Assembly: GCA_021713415.1 (NCBI GenBank)
Contig: JAKJJQ010000009.1
Location: 1 to 64,000, forward strand
Source of the DNA: M0027 sp021713415
GTDB lineage: Bacteria; Pseudomonadota; Gammaproteobacteria; Francisellales; Francisellaceae
Length of the DNA stretch: 64,000 bases
Reading direction: 5' to 3'
Below are positions 52,501-60,268 of this stretch, piece by piece. Both the position numbers and the translations under genes were made by a program. Below the pieces are notes generated by a model that ran no database searches, was not told where the DNA came from, and saw nothing but the letters and a program-made list of their open reading frames with translations. Position 1 is the first letter of the stretch. Every line of letters starts with the position of its first letter.

Positions 52501-52892
52501 TTTGGTGTTACCGTAATCTGACATAATTGATCTGTTGTTAATGCATTACATGCAGATGAATAATTAACGATAAAATGATCAGCCTGTGACGGCGTTACAA
52601 AATTAAGCTGTATATTATCAGCTTGAGCATTTGGTGTTGGAGTCGTGCCAACTTGCAGACTAGTTGCTGTTTCAGCCAAATCTACATCTATTATATAATC
52701 TGATGCAACAACGGCTACATCTGAAGTATGGCTATCTTCTAATGTATAAGTAACATTATTTGTTGGTTGGCCATGATCATTATTATCTGAATCAGAAGAT
52801 CCATTAATATCACTATGACAACCATAAAGCACAAATGATAAAGATAATACACAAGATAAGCCTAGCTTATTTATATTAATAGACATTTGCAA
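49590..52892 (-). CDS. Large lipoprotein with beta-propeller repeats
   Basis: The 1100-residue protein has a lipoprotein signal (LYGC at about residues 22-25). Residues about 30-480 form a series of Ig-like, Thr/Asn-rich domains. From about 480 to the end, about a dozen repeats of the type YAGTxxGLSVSxDxGxxW with NxINxLxV loops occur, as in sialidase/VPS10-type (BNR) propellers or two-component-regulator propellers. No catalytic residues are assigned. It is probably a surface-exposed adhesion or sensing protein. It has no linked partner gene and is one of the largest genes in the window. Confidence 0.75.
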   Translation of the reverse strand: MQMSININKLGLSCVLSLSFVLYGCHSDINGSSDSDNNDHGQPTNNVTYTLEDSHTSDVAVVASDYIIDVDLAETATSLQVGTTPTPNAQADNIQLNFVTPSQADHFIVNYSSACNALTTDQLCQITVTPKDNDYVGQSVSYYISGSVNGQDTQLSNESFKVESLTNKYPTVIGSGATNSKTQKIIVENSTGTDVDVSKDIFTSNDPEISFDSHCNGTLENGQTCSVGVLANNEHTFTKSVNYQMINTSNYIQAMAAQISVIRPIVKVWPRNITLNSGESKKVYIINASPVAAHNIEMTPSDSEIQISNNTCTKNLAPLSACSIELNTTATQQGTYNLSVTGDNFNQSNQISVDVVKPNYLTVSLSNKHITTNSNIQKHITVNVTNNGNYDINNLKLTTIPALENLTVNTDTSTCQDSMTLTQGASCQYDLDYNPGNITQPAYTDTIINVSGDGALTQHKPLTIDNYPEYYTTPQNSQRFHQGLPDNYVNTSFVLSNGVIYAGTYTGGLAISKDNGKTWVDLTTANGLNLNQINSLFVTQGGKNIYVGTYNGLVISHDYGRTWMKTTNTGISSINSVVYVVTKKIEGVPVDTVYLAGSGYGISISYDGGNTWEHKAGGSNWCSNIYVDDNGIIYLAARGGLYISQDSSGDTFNLENGQDGDTLASTTIRGLLVHKGIIYAGTVNGLSVSSDGGNHYQTINQANSGIANNVIRDIFIKDKLIYLATDGGLSVSSIANHVNMKKWHNFTIANGLGSNQVKSVFVENHKIYAATTGGFSYSKMIDSAKIHKLMFKNIVQNINGLANNNINQLFNENGILYAATINGLSVSSDTGKNWTTYTTEDGLADNYIRTIYVKDGTVYAGTQNGLSILPQGASQFNPKITTANGLGSNVIDSIYVTDSGIIYAGTDKGLFVSTDSTGSQFNPVADNTGVLTDKLINSIYVSSDGKTIYVATNDGFYSSINSAVVFKKANDLGDYQVNTIEVSSDGQTIYAGTINGLYIGHKKNRGVLSFDDPITTSNGLIGNNIQSIYITNDDTMYLGINSQQRESNSGVSISSNAGETWTNKLTTNGLGSNRVNSVLEMNNTVYVGTIMGIAKTELSA

Positions 52893-53064
52893 TCCCCTAA
52901 AGTGTTGTAATTATAAAGTTTGTGTTGTTGTTCACGCAACAATTTATCAGACATATAATAGATATCAATATTAAAAGTAATATTTTTATTGTATTTTTAT
53001 TTTCTTGCTAATTAGATATTTGTTCTATACTTGTATATATAATATTAAAGTGTAGGGTTTAAAA

Positions 53065-54945
53065 TTGAATGATATAGCTTATGCCTTAAAACTATATGAA
53101 AAAGGCCATATTGAAAAAGCAAAAAAATCCTGTTTAAAAATATTAAAAAAAGAGCCTAATAATTATAATGCTAATTACCTAGTTGGCATTATTTATCAAT
53201 TGCTAAATAAGTATCAAAAATCCGAGTCTTTTATTAAAAAAGCGATACAAGCTAATCCTGAAATTGCAGATATTTACTTTCAACTTGCCAATGTACAAAG
53301 AGAACAAAATAAAATAGATGAAGCCATTGCTAACTATAAAAAAGCAACTGAGCTTAATCCAAATTATGCAGAGGCCTATAGTAACTTAGGTGGACTTCTA
53401 CATCAAAAACAACACTATAATGAAGCAATTACTAGCTACAAAAAAGCTATTGACATCAACCCTGGGCATGTTAGTGCTTATTCTAATCTTGGCGTTACTT
53501 TAAGAAAATTAGGTGAATATGACCAAGCCATTTCAAATTATAAAAAAGCATTATTGCTTAACCCATCAAATGCAAATACTCATTTTAATTTAGGCAACCT
53601 CTTTAATGAACAATCTAATTATGAAGAAGCAATTTCAGCTTATAATAATGCACTTAAACATAACCCTAATTACGTTGAAGCTTACTCAAATTTAGGTAAT
53701 ATTCATAAAGATATGAACAATTTTGATCAGGCTAAAAAGTTTTATGAAAAAGCTTTAGAAATAAACCCTAATTATATTGAAGCTTATACAAACTTAGGTA
53801 GCTTATACCATGAACTTGGTCAATATGAACAAGCTATTGATATCTTTGAAGCTATTATTGAAAAAAATCCAGATAATGAAGAAGTATATTGTAATCTTGG
53901 TGGTACATTACATGAGTGTGGTTATATTGAAGAAGCTATTATATATTATGAAAAAGCGCTTGAAATTAACCCAGATTATGCCGATGCACATGCAAATTAT
54001 GCATTTGTCTTATTAAGTAAACTAGAATTTGAGAAAGGTTGGCGAAAATATAAATACCGACATATCAAAAAAAGCAAAGATAAAGACAAAGCACTTAAAC
54101 AACTAAAAGCATCTAACAAAATCGATTCAAACCAACTTGAATTTAAAAATAAAGTTGTTTATTTAAGACATGAGCAAGGCTTTGGTGATATGTTTATGAG
54201 TTCAAGATTCATACAATATTTATTAGACAAAAATGCTAAAGTGATAGTCTATCTTAACCGTCACCCTCAATTACATAAACTTTTTAAGCTATCTTTTCCA
54301 AATGCTCAATTTATTACTGAACCTTTAGAAGAACACTGTGATTATAGTATCCCTATGATGGATACTGCAGGCGTTCTTGGCATTAATCAAAATAATATGC
54401 CCTTTACTTCATCTTATCTTAAATGCGATATAGAGCTACAAAACAAATATAAAAAGAAATACTTTGATAATGATCAGTTTAAAATTGGTATTGTTTGGGC
54501 AGGAGGCAAATCCTACGGCAATAATAAAATTAGATCCTTACATCTAAATGAATTTATTGAAAATTTTAAACTTCCAGAAAACTGTCAACTCTACTCGTTT
54601 CAAAAAGATTTATCTGATAATGACAAGCAATTACTTGATCAGCATAATATTACTGATATTGGCCAATATATGGATGATTTTCTTGATACTGCTTCATTAT
54701 TAAAAAATTTAGATGTACTTATTTCAGTGGATACAGCACAAGCACACCTTGCATCAGCCTTAGGCCTTAAAACTTTAATTTTATTATCTTCTTATCAAAT
54801 TGAATGGCGCTGGGGTGTTTGTAAAAAATCGAAAACAAGCTACTGGTATGATGCTACAGAGTTAATCTGGCAAATAGAGAAAGGGAATTGGCATAGTATA
54901 TTCAATAACTTAAATCGTCGAGTCAATGAATTATCTAAAAAATAA
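53065..54945 (+). CDS. TPR-repeat glycosyltransferase-like protein
   Basis: The start is TTG 53065 with AGGG 7 bases before. The 626-residue protein has about nine tetratricopeptide repeats (residues 1-320; consensus AYSNLGxxxxxxxxYxxAIxxYxKAL) and a C-terminal part (about 360-620) with YLRHEQGFGDMFMSSRF, KIGIVWAGGKSYGNNK and VDTAQAHLASALGLKTLILL. The latter two fit heptosyltransferase/GT9-like nucleotide-sugar binding. Similar proteins with an O-GlcNAc-type TPR layout modify proteins or surface glycans. It lies near a pyruvyltransferase-like gene. Confidence 0.8.
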   Translation: MNDIAYALKLYEKGHIEKAKKSCLKILKKEPNNYNANYLVGIIYQLLNKYQKSESFIKKAIQANPEIADIYFQLANVQREQNKIDEAIANYKKATELNPNYAEAYSNLGGLLHQKQHYNEAITSYKKAIDINPGHVSAYSNLGVTLRKLGEYDQAISNYKKALLLNPSNANTHFNLGNLFNEQSNYEEAISAYNNALKHNPNYVEAYSNLGNIHKDMNNFDQAKKFYEKALEINPNYIEAYTNLGSLYHELGQYEQAIDIFEAIIEKNPDNEEVYCNLGGTLHECGYIEEAIIYYEKALEINPDYADAHANYAFVLLSKLEFEKGWRKYKYRHIKKSKDKDKALKQLKASNKIDSNQLEFKNKVVYLRHEQGFGDMFMSSRFIQYLLDKNAKVIVYLNRHPQLHKLFKLSFPNAQFITEPLEEHCDYSIPMMDTAGVLGINQNNMPFTSSYLKCDIELQNKYKKKYFDNDQFKIGIVWAGGKSYGNNKIRSLHLNEFIENFKLPENCQLYSFQKDLSDNDKQLLDQHNITDIGQYMDDFLDTASLLKNLDVLISVDTAQAHLASALGLKTLILLSSYQIEWRWGVCKKSKTSYWYDATELIWQIEKGNWHSIFNNLNRRVNELSKK

Positions 54946-55031
54946 TATAATAAAAACTCTCTATAAAATTCATACCTAGGCGCGATAAATCAACACCTCT
55001 ACATTGACATCAGAATAAAATGATTAACTTT

Positions 55032-56309
55032 TCATCTTAAATACTCATCAATTTTATTTTCTAATAATTTCATTTTTCTTAGAACAAAATCTCTATAATT
55101 TGCCACAGCAAGCTTATCATTTTGAAACATTTGATTTTGAGGATAATGATAACCATACACATCTAACAACATTGAACGAAATTTACCAGCTAAAAGTCCA
55201 TCAACATCAGGTTGCTCTAAATAACCAATTTGATCAGCACTGGTCATCGCACATATTAAAGGATGTAGTCTTGTTGAAAAAACCTGTTTATATTTATTAA
55301 TTTGTTGAATTGTGCGATCTAATGGTAAATTTTTTAAGATTTCATCACCTACCTTTAAGACACCTTCTTCTGATGCATTAATCATAGGAAACTCACTAAT
55401 TAACCAATCACCTAAATGCTCAACTTGATTTGCATAGTCTCCATAAATAAGCACATCTTCTTTATAACGTGCAAACCAAAAGTCTAACTGTTTAAATAGT
55501 TCTTTAATGTTTTTTTGTGAAATTTTTTCTCTATATTGTGTCCCAAATATACCAATTGATTTTTTTGCATGCTTTACTAATGTAATTAACTCATCTGTTA
55601 AAATCGGCTCAAAAATGCTATTGCCAATCCCAATAATAACTAAATCATATTTTACTTTTAAATTAGCACTAAATGGTTTAAATGTAGCGTATTCAACGAA
55701 TGCATTTGATGGTAAAATTTTAGTTAAGCAATGAACTCCAAGTCTATCACCAAAATTACCAATGTTATTATAAGATACAACTAAAACTTTCTTTTTAGGG
55801 TATTGCTTTAAAGGTGGCTTAGAGGAGGCCAAAAATAAAGACTCATGATTACTAATTTTTAATTCTTTTTGAAGATAAAGACCATTATGTTGAAAAAGTT
55901 TTAATAGATCCATTTTTTTTAAGTGATTATGCCAACCTACTTTAATTCGTGATTCATCACTCATACCATCAGCAAACTGATAGGATATTAAAAGATCTTT
56001 TTTATAAGCTGCAAGCTTTGCAATTGCTTGAGGTAAATCATCTAAATATTCCCAACAACCAAGCCCTGTGACTAAATTATAATTTTGACTGATATCTGGT
56101 AATACATTGTTATTTGCTAAATTAAAGTAACTATATTGGCAACCAAATGGTAATTGATCTTTAAGGTTTGTATCACTTAAACCTAATTCAAAAACATGTG
56201 CACCTGCTGGTATAAGACAAGAAGCAGCCTTTAGTCTTCTTTGCACATCTTTACTATTTGATTTATCCATTTCTTCATTCCATTGATATTCAACTAGATA
56301 CTTTAACAA
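55032..56309 (-). CDS. Methyltransferase-like / polysaccharide pyruvyltransferase fusion
   Basis: The 425-residue protein has an N-terminal part (about 15-165) reminiscent of MetW-type methyltransferases (AGAHVFELGLSDTNLKDQL, VTGLGCWEYLDDLPQAIAKLA). Residues about 170-400 match the polysaccharide pyruvyltransferase family (KKVLVVSYNNIGNFGDRLG, IGIFGTQYREKIS, VFSTRLHPLICAM). The SAM loop lacks the usual G-x-G pattern, so the first domain may be degenerate. It may add pyruvyl groups to a surface polysaccharide or act as a sugar transferase accessory. Confidence 0.7.
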   Translation of the reverse strand: MLKYLVEYQWNEEMDKSNSKDVQRRLKAASCLIPAGAHVFELGLSDTNLKDQLPFGCQYSYFNLANNNVLPDISQNYNLVTGLGCWEYLDDLPQAIAKLAAYKKDLLISYQFADGMSDESRIKVGWHNHLKKMDLLKLFQHNGLYLQKELKISNHESLFLASSKPPLKQYPKKKVLVVSYNNIGNFGDRLGVHCLTKILPSNAFVEYATFKPFSANLKVKYDLVIIGIGNSIFEPILTDELITLVKHAKKSIGIFGTQYREKISQKNIKELFKQLDFWFARYKEDVLIYGDYANQVEHLGDWLISEFPMINASEEGVLKVGDEILKNLPLDRTIQQINKYKQVFSTRLHPLICAMTSADQIGYLEQPDVDGLLAGKFRSMLLDVYGYHYPQNQMFQNDKLAVANYRDFVLRKMKLLENKIDEYLR

Positions 56310-56384
56310 ACAATACTCATTTTATCAGTTTAGTTGATTTGTCAATCCGCTTCCATCAATAGCGCATCAAGCATTATGATTAAC

Positions 56385-56696
56385 TTAAGCACCAAATTGA
56401 TTTAACTTTTTCTCCTTGCGCTTTTTTTCTGCTCGAATACGCCTTGCTTCCATTGGATCAATGGTTAAAGGACGGTAAATTTCAATTCGATCACCAGCAT
56501 TTACAAGATCATCTAGTTGCTTTTTCTTTGAAAAAATACCAACGATTAGTTCATCCAACTTTAATTCAGCAATATCATTTAAAATGTCAGAAGTTAAAAT
56601 TACTTCTCTAATGGTCATACCGTCTTTAAATGTTACGCTAATTAAATGCTGCATTTTAGGTAATGCATAACAAACTTCTACATACTTAGAAGACAT
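56385..56696 (-). CDS. rnfH: RnfH-family protein (RatB)
   Basis: The 103-residue protein has the ubiquitin-like RnfH start EVCYALPKMQHLISVTF and the ending DRIEIYRPLTIDPMEARRIRAEK. It follows ratA by 2 bases, the normal gene order opposite smpB. Its function is not settled. Confidence 0.92.
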   Translation of the reverse strand: MSSKYVEVCYALPKMQHLISVTFKDGMTIREVILTSDILNDIAELKLDELIVGIFSKKKQLDDLVNAGDRIEIYRPLTIDPMEARRIRAEKKRKEKKLNQFGA

Positions 56697-56698
56697 AA

Positions 56699-57139
56699 TT
56701 AAGCTTTACCACCGTATACTTCATCAGCACGTTTGCAAAATGCATCTAACATCGTATTGGCGATATTATTAAACACCATACCAACAGTCATTGCCATAAA
56801 TGGATTAGAAAATTCAAACTCCATTGTAAAATTAACTGTACATGAGTGATCATCAATTTCATTAAATTGCCATAGACCATAAAGTTTTTTAAATGGCCCT
56901 TCTAATAGTTCCAATGTCATTTCTTTATTTTTTTTCAAGCGATTTCTCGTTGCAAACGATTTTTCAAAGCCCCCTTTTGCAACATATAACTTACCCTCAA
57001 CTAAATCATCAGTACGCTTTAAAACTTCCGCTTTTGAACACCAAGGCAAAAACTCAGAATACGCTTCAATATCATTAACTAAATTAAACATTGCTTCTGC
57101 TGAATAAGGAACAGTTGCACTTTTTTCAACTTTACTCAT
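56699..57139 (-). CDS. ratA: RatA / COQ10-type START-domain protein
   Basis: The 146-residue protein has the family start SATVPYSAEAMFNLVNDIEAYSEFLPWCS and the later GPFKKLYGLWQFN and CTVNFTMEFEFSNP segments. E. coli RatA blocks 70S ribosome assembly; eukaryotic relatives bind coenzyme Q. It is divergent from smpB, leaving a 97-base gap to the smpB start. Confidence 0.93.
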   Translation of the reverse strand: MSKVEKSATVPYSAEAMFNLVNDIEAYSEFLPWCSKAEVLKRTDDLVEGKLYVAKGGFEKSFATRNRLKKNKEMTLELLEGPFKKLYGLWQFNEIDDHSCTVNFTMEFEFSNPFMAMTVGMVFNNIANTMLDAFCKRADEVYGGKA

Positions 57140-57236
57140 CTTTTTTCTCTATTTTTATTCTGTATTGTTTGAATCAAATCATGCTAAAATCGGTGCCATT
57201 GTAGCAAATTATCTGCTTATAGGAAAACATTTAGCA

Positions 57237-57713
57237 ATGAAAAAAAAGAAATCCAATCATAGTGACTCTACGATTGCACTAAATCGTAAAGCTCGCCATG
57301 ACTACATATTAGAAGATAAATACGAAGCAGGTATTGTCCTCAAGGGATGGGAAATTAAAAGTATACGCCAAGGCCGAGTACAAATATCTGACAGTCACGT
57401 TATCGTTAGAAAAGGTGAAGTATGGCTATTAAATGCACTAATTACACCGCTTCATAGTGCCTCAACTCATGTAGTAGCTGATCCATCGGCAACAAGAAAG
57501 TTATTACTTAATCGACGTGAAATTAATAAATTAATTGGTGGTGTTGAAAAAGAAGGTTACACCATTGTACCTCTAGTAATGTACTTTAAAGGTAGTCGAG
57601 TCAAAGTTGAAATTGCCTTAGCTAAAGGTAAGAAATTACATGATAAACGCTCCAGTAGTAAAGAAAGAGATTGGCAGCGAGAAAAAGAACGCATATTTAA
57701 AAAACAGAGGTAA
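57237..57713 (+). CDS. smpB: SsrA-binding protein SmpB
   Basis: The start at ATG 57237 gives 158 residues, matching E. coli (160); an in-frame ATG at 57165 would add 24 unrelated residues. AGGA precedes it by 12 bases. Family segments are IALNRKARHDYILEDKYEAGIVLKGWEIKSIR, VKVEIALAKGKKLHDKR and the C-terminal helix RDWQREKERIFKK. It carries tmRNA to stalled ribosomes. It ends 2 bases before purB. Confidence 0.96.
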   Translation: MKKKKSNHSDSTIALNRKARHDYILEDKYEAGIVLKGWEIKSIRQGRVQISDSHVIVRKGEVWLLNALITPLHSASTHVVADPSATRKLLLNRREINKLIGGVEKEGYTIVPLVMYFKGSRVKVEIALAKGKKLHDKRSSSKERDWQREKERIFKKQR

Positions 57714-57715
57714 TT

Positions 57716-59080
57716 ATGTCAGATACAACTATTTTTTCTATTTCACCTATTGATGGGCGCTACCAATCCAAAGTAGCTTCTTTAAATAAAATAGCATCTG
57801 AATATGGACTTATTTACTATCGTACCTTAGTTGAAGTTCGCTGGTTTATTGCGCTTTCTAATCATACTAATATTAAAGAGTTACCTAAATTTAGTAATGA
57901 TGAAATTGCATTTTTAAATGACATTATCAACAATTTTAATCAAGATGATGCATTAACTGTAAAACATATTGAAAAAACAACTAATCATGACGTTAAAGCA
58001 GTTGAATATTTAATTAAAGAAAAACTATCAAAAAACGAGCATTTAAATCAACTAGGTGAATTTATTCATTTTGCCTGTACATCAGAAGATATCAATAACT
58101 TATCTTATGCATTAATGCTTAAAGACACCATTAAAACAGTTAAGCCTTATTTAATCGACATCTTAACTACTTTACAACAATTAGCCCATAGGTATGCTGA
58201 AATTCCACTATTATCAAAAACACATGGCCAGCCTGCATCACCATCCACTTTAGGTAAAGAGTTTGCCAATGTTTATGCACGCCTAAACCGCCAAGTAAAA
58301 CAAATTGATAAAGTAGAATATCTAGGCAAAATTAATGGTGCTGTTGGAAACTTTAATGCACATATCAGTGCTTATCCAGAAATTAATTGGCCACAATTTG
58401 CAGCTGAGTTTGTTGCAAGTTTAGGACTTGACTACAACCCTTATACAACACAAATTGAACCACATGATTATATCGCTGAAATCTTAGATTTATTCGTACG
58501 TATTCACACAATTTTAATCGATTTCTCTCGTGATATTTGGGGTTATATTTCTTTTAATTACTTCAAACAAAAAACGATTGAAGGTGAAGTTGGATCATCA
58601 ACTATGCCACATAAAGTTAACCCAATTGACTTTGAAAATGCTGAAGGAAATCTAGGTATTGCCAATGCTATGATGACACATTTAGCTCAAAAATTACCTA
58701 TATCTCGTTTTCAAAGAGACTTAACTGACTCTACAGTACTACGTAATATTGGTGTTGGATTTGCACATGGATTAATTGCATACCAAGCATTACTTAAAGG
58801 TATAAATAAATTAGAAGTTAATCAAAATGTGCTATTAAATGATTTGGATAATAACGTTGAAGTTCTAGGAGAAGCTGTTCAAACAGTAATGCGTCGTTAT
58901 GGCATTGAAAAACCTTATGAAAAGTTGAAAGCTTTAACTAGAGGCAAACGACTAAATATAGAAGATATGAGAGCCTTTATTAGCCAATTGAATATACCCA
59001 ATAATGCAAAGGAACAGCTATTTGAACTACTACCTGAAACTTATACAGGACTTGCTAAAGATTTGGCTAAAGAAATATAA
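57716..59080 (+). CDS. purB: Adenylosuccinate lyase
   Basis: The 454-residue enzyme has the lyase signature GSSTMPHKVNPIDFENAEGN, with KTTNHDVKAVEYLI and SKTHGQPASPSTLGKE, which carries the active-site His. It acts twice in purine synthesis (SAICAR and adenylosuccinate cleavage). It converges with the Dot/Icm genes, with a shared terminator-like repeat between. Confidence 0.96.
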   Translation: MSDTTIFSISPIDGRYQSKVASLNKIASEYGLIYYRTLVEVRWFIALSNHTNIKELPKFSNDEIAFLNDIINNFNQDDALTVKHIEKTTNHDVKAVEYLIKEKLSKNEHLNQLGEFIHFACTSEDINNLSYALMLKDTIKTVKPYLIDILTTLQQLAHRYAEIPLLSKTHGQPASPSTLGKEFANVYARLNRQVKQIDKVEYLGKINGAVGNFNAHISAYPEINWPQFAAEFVASLGLDYNPYTTQIEPHDYIAEILDLFVRIHTILIDFSRDIWGYISFNYFKQKTIEGEVGSSTMPHKVNPIDFENAEGNLGIANAMMTHLAQKLPISRFQRDLTDSTVLRNIGVGFAHGLIAYQALLKGINKLEVNQNVLLNDLDNNVEVLGEAVQTVMRRYGIEKPYEKLKALTRGKRLNIEDMRAFISQLNIPNNAKEQLFELLPETYTGLAKDLAKEI

Positions 59081-59100
59081 GCAAACAATATAATTATAAT

Positions 59101-59123
59101 AAATAGAACAGTCGTTCTACTTA
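59101..59123. terminator. Convergent terminator candidate between purB and dotI
   Basis: TAGAAC-AGTC-GTTCTA (59104-59119) is a perfect 6-base stem with a 4-base loop, flanked by A's on the left and TTATTT on the right, right in the gap between the converging genes. It could end transcription from both sides. The stem is short, so this is tentative. Confidence 0.4.
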
Positions 59124-59747
59124 TTTACCAGTATACGGTTGTTCAACAACCTGAGATATTCCTAATAACTCACCACTTTCTGTATTTGCATTTTTCATAA
59201 TTGTAAGTGATAAGATAAACTGATTAGTTTGCTCTTTTTTACCTTGCTGGAAGTTAATCATTACAGGCACTTGAACTTTCCATGCCATAACACCATTAAC
59301 TGAGCCTTTGGCAGTTACAACAGGTACATCTTGTAATGTTGCACGTGTAACTAATTTATCTTTAACAATTTGATCCAATACACTCTTAAATGCAGTTGAA
59401 TAACTATTCCAACCATAATTAGTAAAATATTTATTAATATCATTTAACTGTGAACGATAATTTAAGAAATCTAACACATATAGTTTTGGTACAACTTGTG
59501 AAACCCAAGATACGACCATTGCATCTGTAATTTGTGCCGTTTTAGTACCTTGTAATTGAAGTAAGCGACCATTTTCAGTGACTGCAAAATAGCTAGACTG
59601 CGGCTTAGAAGCTATTGTAAACATTAAACCTACAAATAATACAACATTTAATATACAACTAATTAATAAAACTGTCGTTATACGTTTAAAGTTCTGTTTA
59701 AAAAAATCATTGCGTTTAATAATTTGGGTTAATACATCTTCAGCCAT
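59121..59747 (-). CDS. dotI: Dot/Icm inner-membrane protein DotI (IcmL)
   Basis: ATG 59747 is chosen because AAGGTGA lies 5 bases upstream; a GTG at 59756 overlaps that site. The 208-residue protein has one membrane span (about residues 21-43, ITTVLLISCILNVVLFVGLMFTI) and a periplasmic VirB8-like domain beginning SSYFAVTENGRLLQLQ, with VVSWVSQVVPKLYVLDFLNYRSQL and WKVQVPVMINF, matching DotI/IcmL. With DotJ it forms the inner-membrane ring of the type IVB system. It is the last gene of the operon here. Confidence 0.9.
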   Translation of the reverse strand: MAEDVLTQIIKRNDFFKQNFKRITTVLLISCILNVVLFVGLMFTIASKPQSSYFAVTENGRLLQLQGTKTAQITDAMVVSWVSQVVPKLYVLDFLNYRSQLNDINKYFTNYGWNSYSTAFKSVLDQIVKDKLVTRATLQDVPVVTAKGSVNGVMAWKVQVPVMINFQQGKKEQTNQFILSLTIMKNANTESGELLGISQVVEQPYTGK

Positions 59748-59815
59748 AAACGTCACCTTGGTTTTGTTTTTTTAATTCTATTACCATAATTCTAACTCTA
59801 ATTTTAAACTATTTA

Positions 59816-60247
59816 CTATATTACTTCTTCTAATGCTTCATTCACTGCCTCTAAGCGCTCTTGCGAAAAAACGCGAGATAACATCTGAGCACGCTCAAAC
59901 AAACGGTTACGCTCTGCAAAAAAAGTAACTGCACCATCAGATTTGTTTGCCTCCATATAGCCAAATAATTCACCAAAATAATTTGCATTATGCTTATGCA
60001 ACTGATGAATAAAGTAAGCCATATAAGCCAAAGGCATTTCATTACATAAACTAATTAAGTTACGGCCATTATCTTCGTTAAAACTGCAATTATAGTATGA
60101 TTTAGCAATCTCCTCTAAATCAGTTTCAAAATTAATGACATCGCCATAGCGCTTACCTTCAATATGTTCAATATTTGTCAGCAAATTATTTAAAACTGGG
60201 TTATGAAATGATCCCCAGTAACGAACTACATCATCTTTAAAAGACAT
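59816..60247 (-). CDS. icmW: Dot/Icm adaptor protein IcmW
   Basis: The 143-residue acidic, helical protein opens with a VRYWGSF motif near residue 10 and has a near-diagnostic C-terminal block, TFFAERNRLFERAQMLSRVF, followed by SQERLEAVNEALEE. This aligns with L. pneumophila IcmW (FERLRLLSRVF and RALE). IcmW with IcmS chaperones effectors to the DotL coupling complex. It lies between dotO and dotI, while in Legionella icmW is in a different locus beside icmX. The start has GGTAGAG upstream. Confidence 0.85.
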   Translation of the reverse strand: MSFKDDVVRYWGSFHNPVLNNLLTNIEHIEGKRYGDVINFETDLEEIAKSYYNCSFNEDNGRNLISLCNEMPLAYMAYFIHQLHKHNANYFGELFGYMEANKSDGAVTFFAERNRLFERAQMLSRVFSQERLEAVNEALEEVI

Positions 60248-60268
60248 ATCTCTACCCTTTTACCTTAT

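Noticed and set aside
57165..57236. Upstream in-frame start of smpB
   Set aside because: Would add 24 residues unlike any SmpB; the start at 57237 matches family length and has AGGA upstream.
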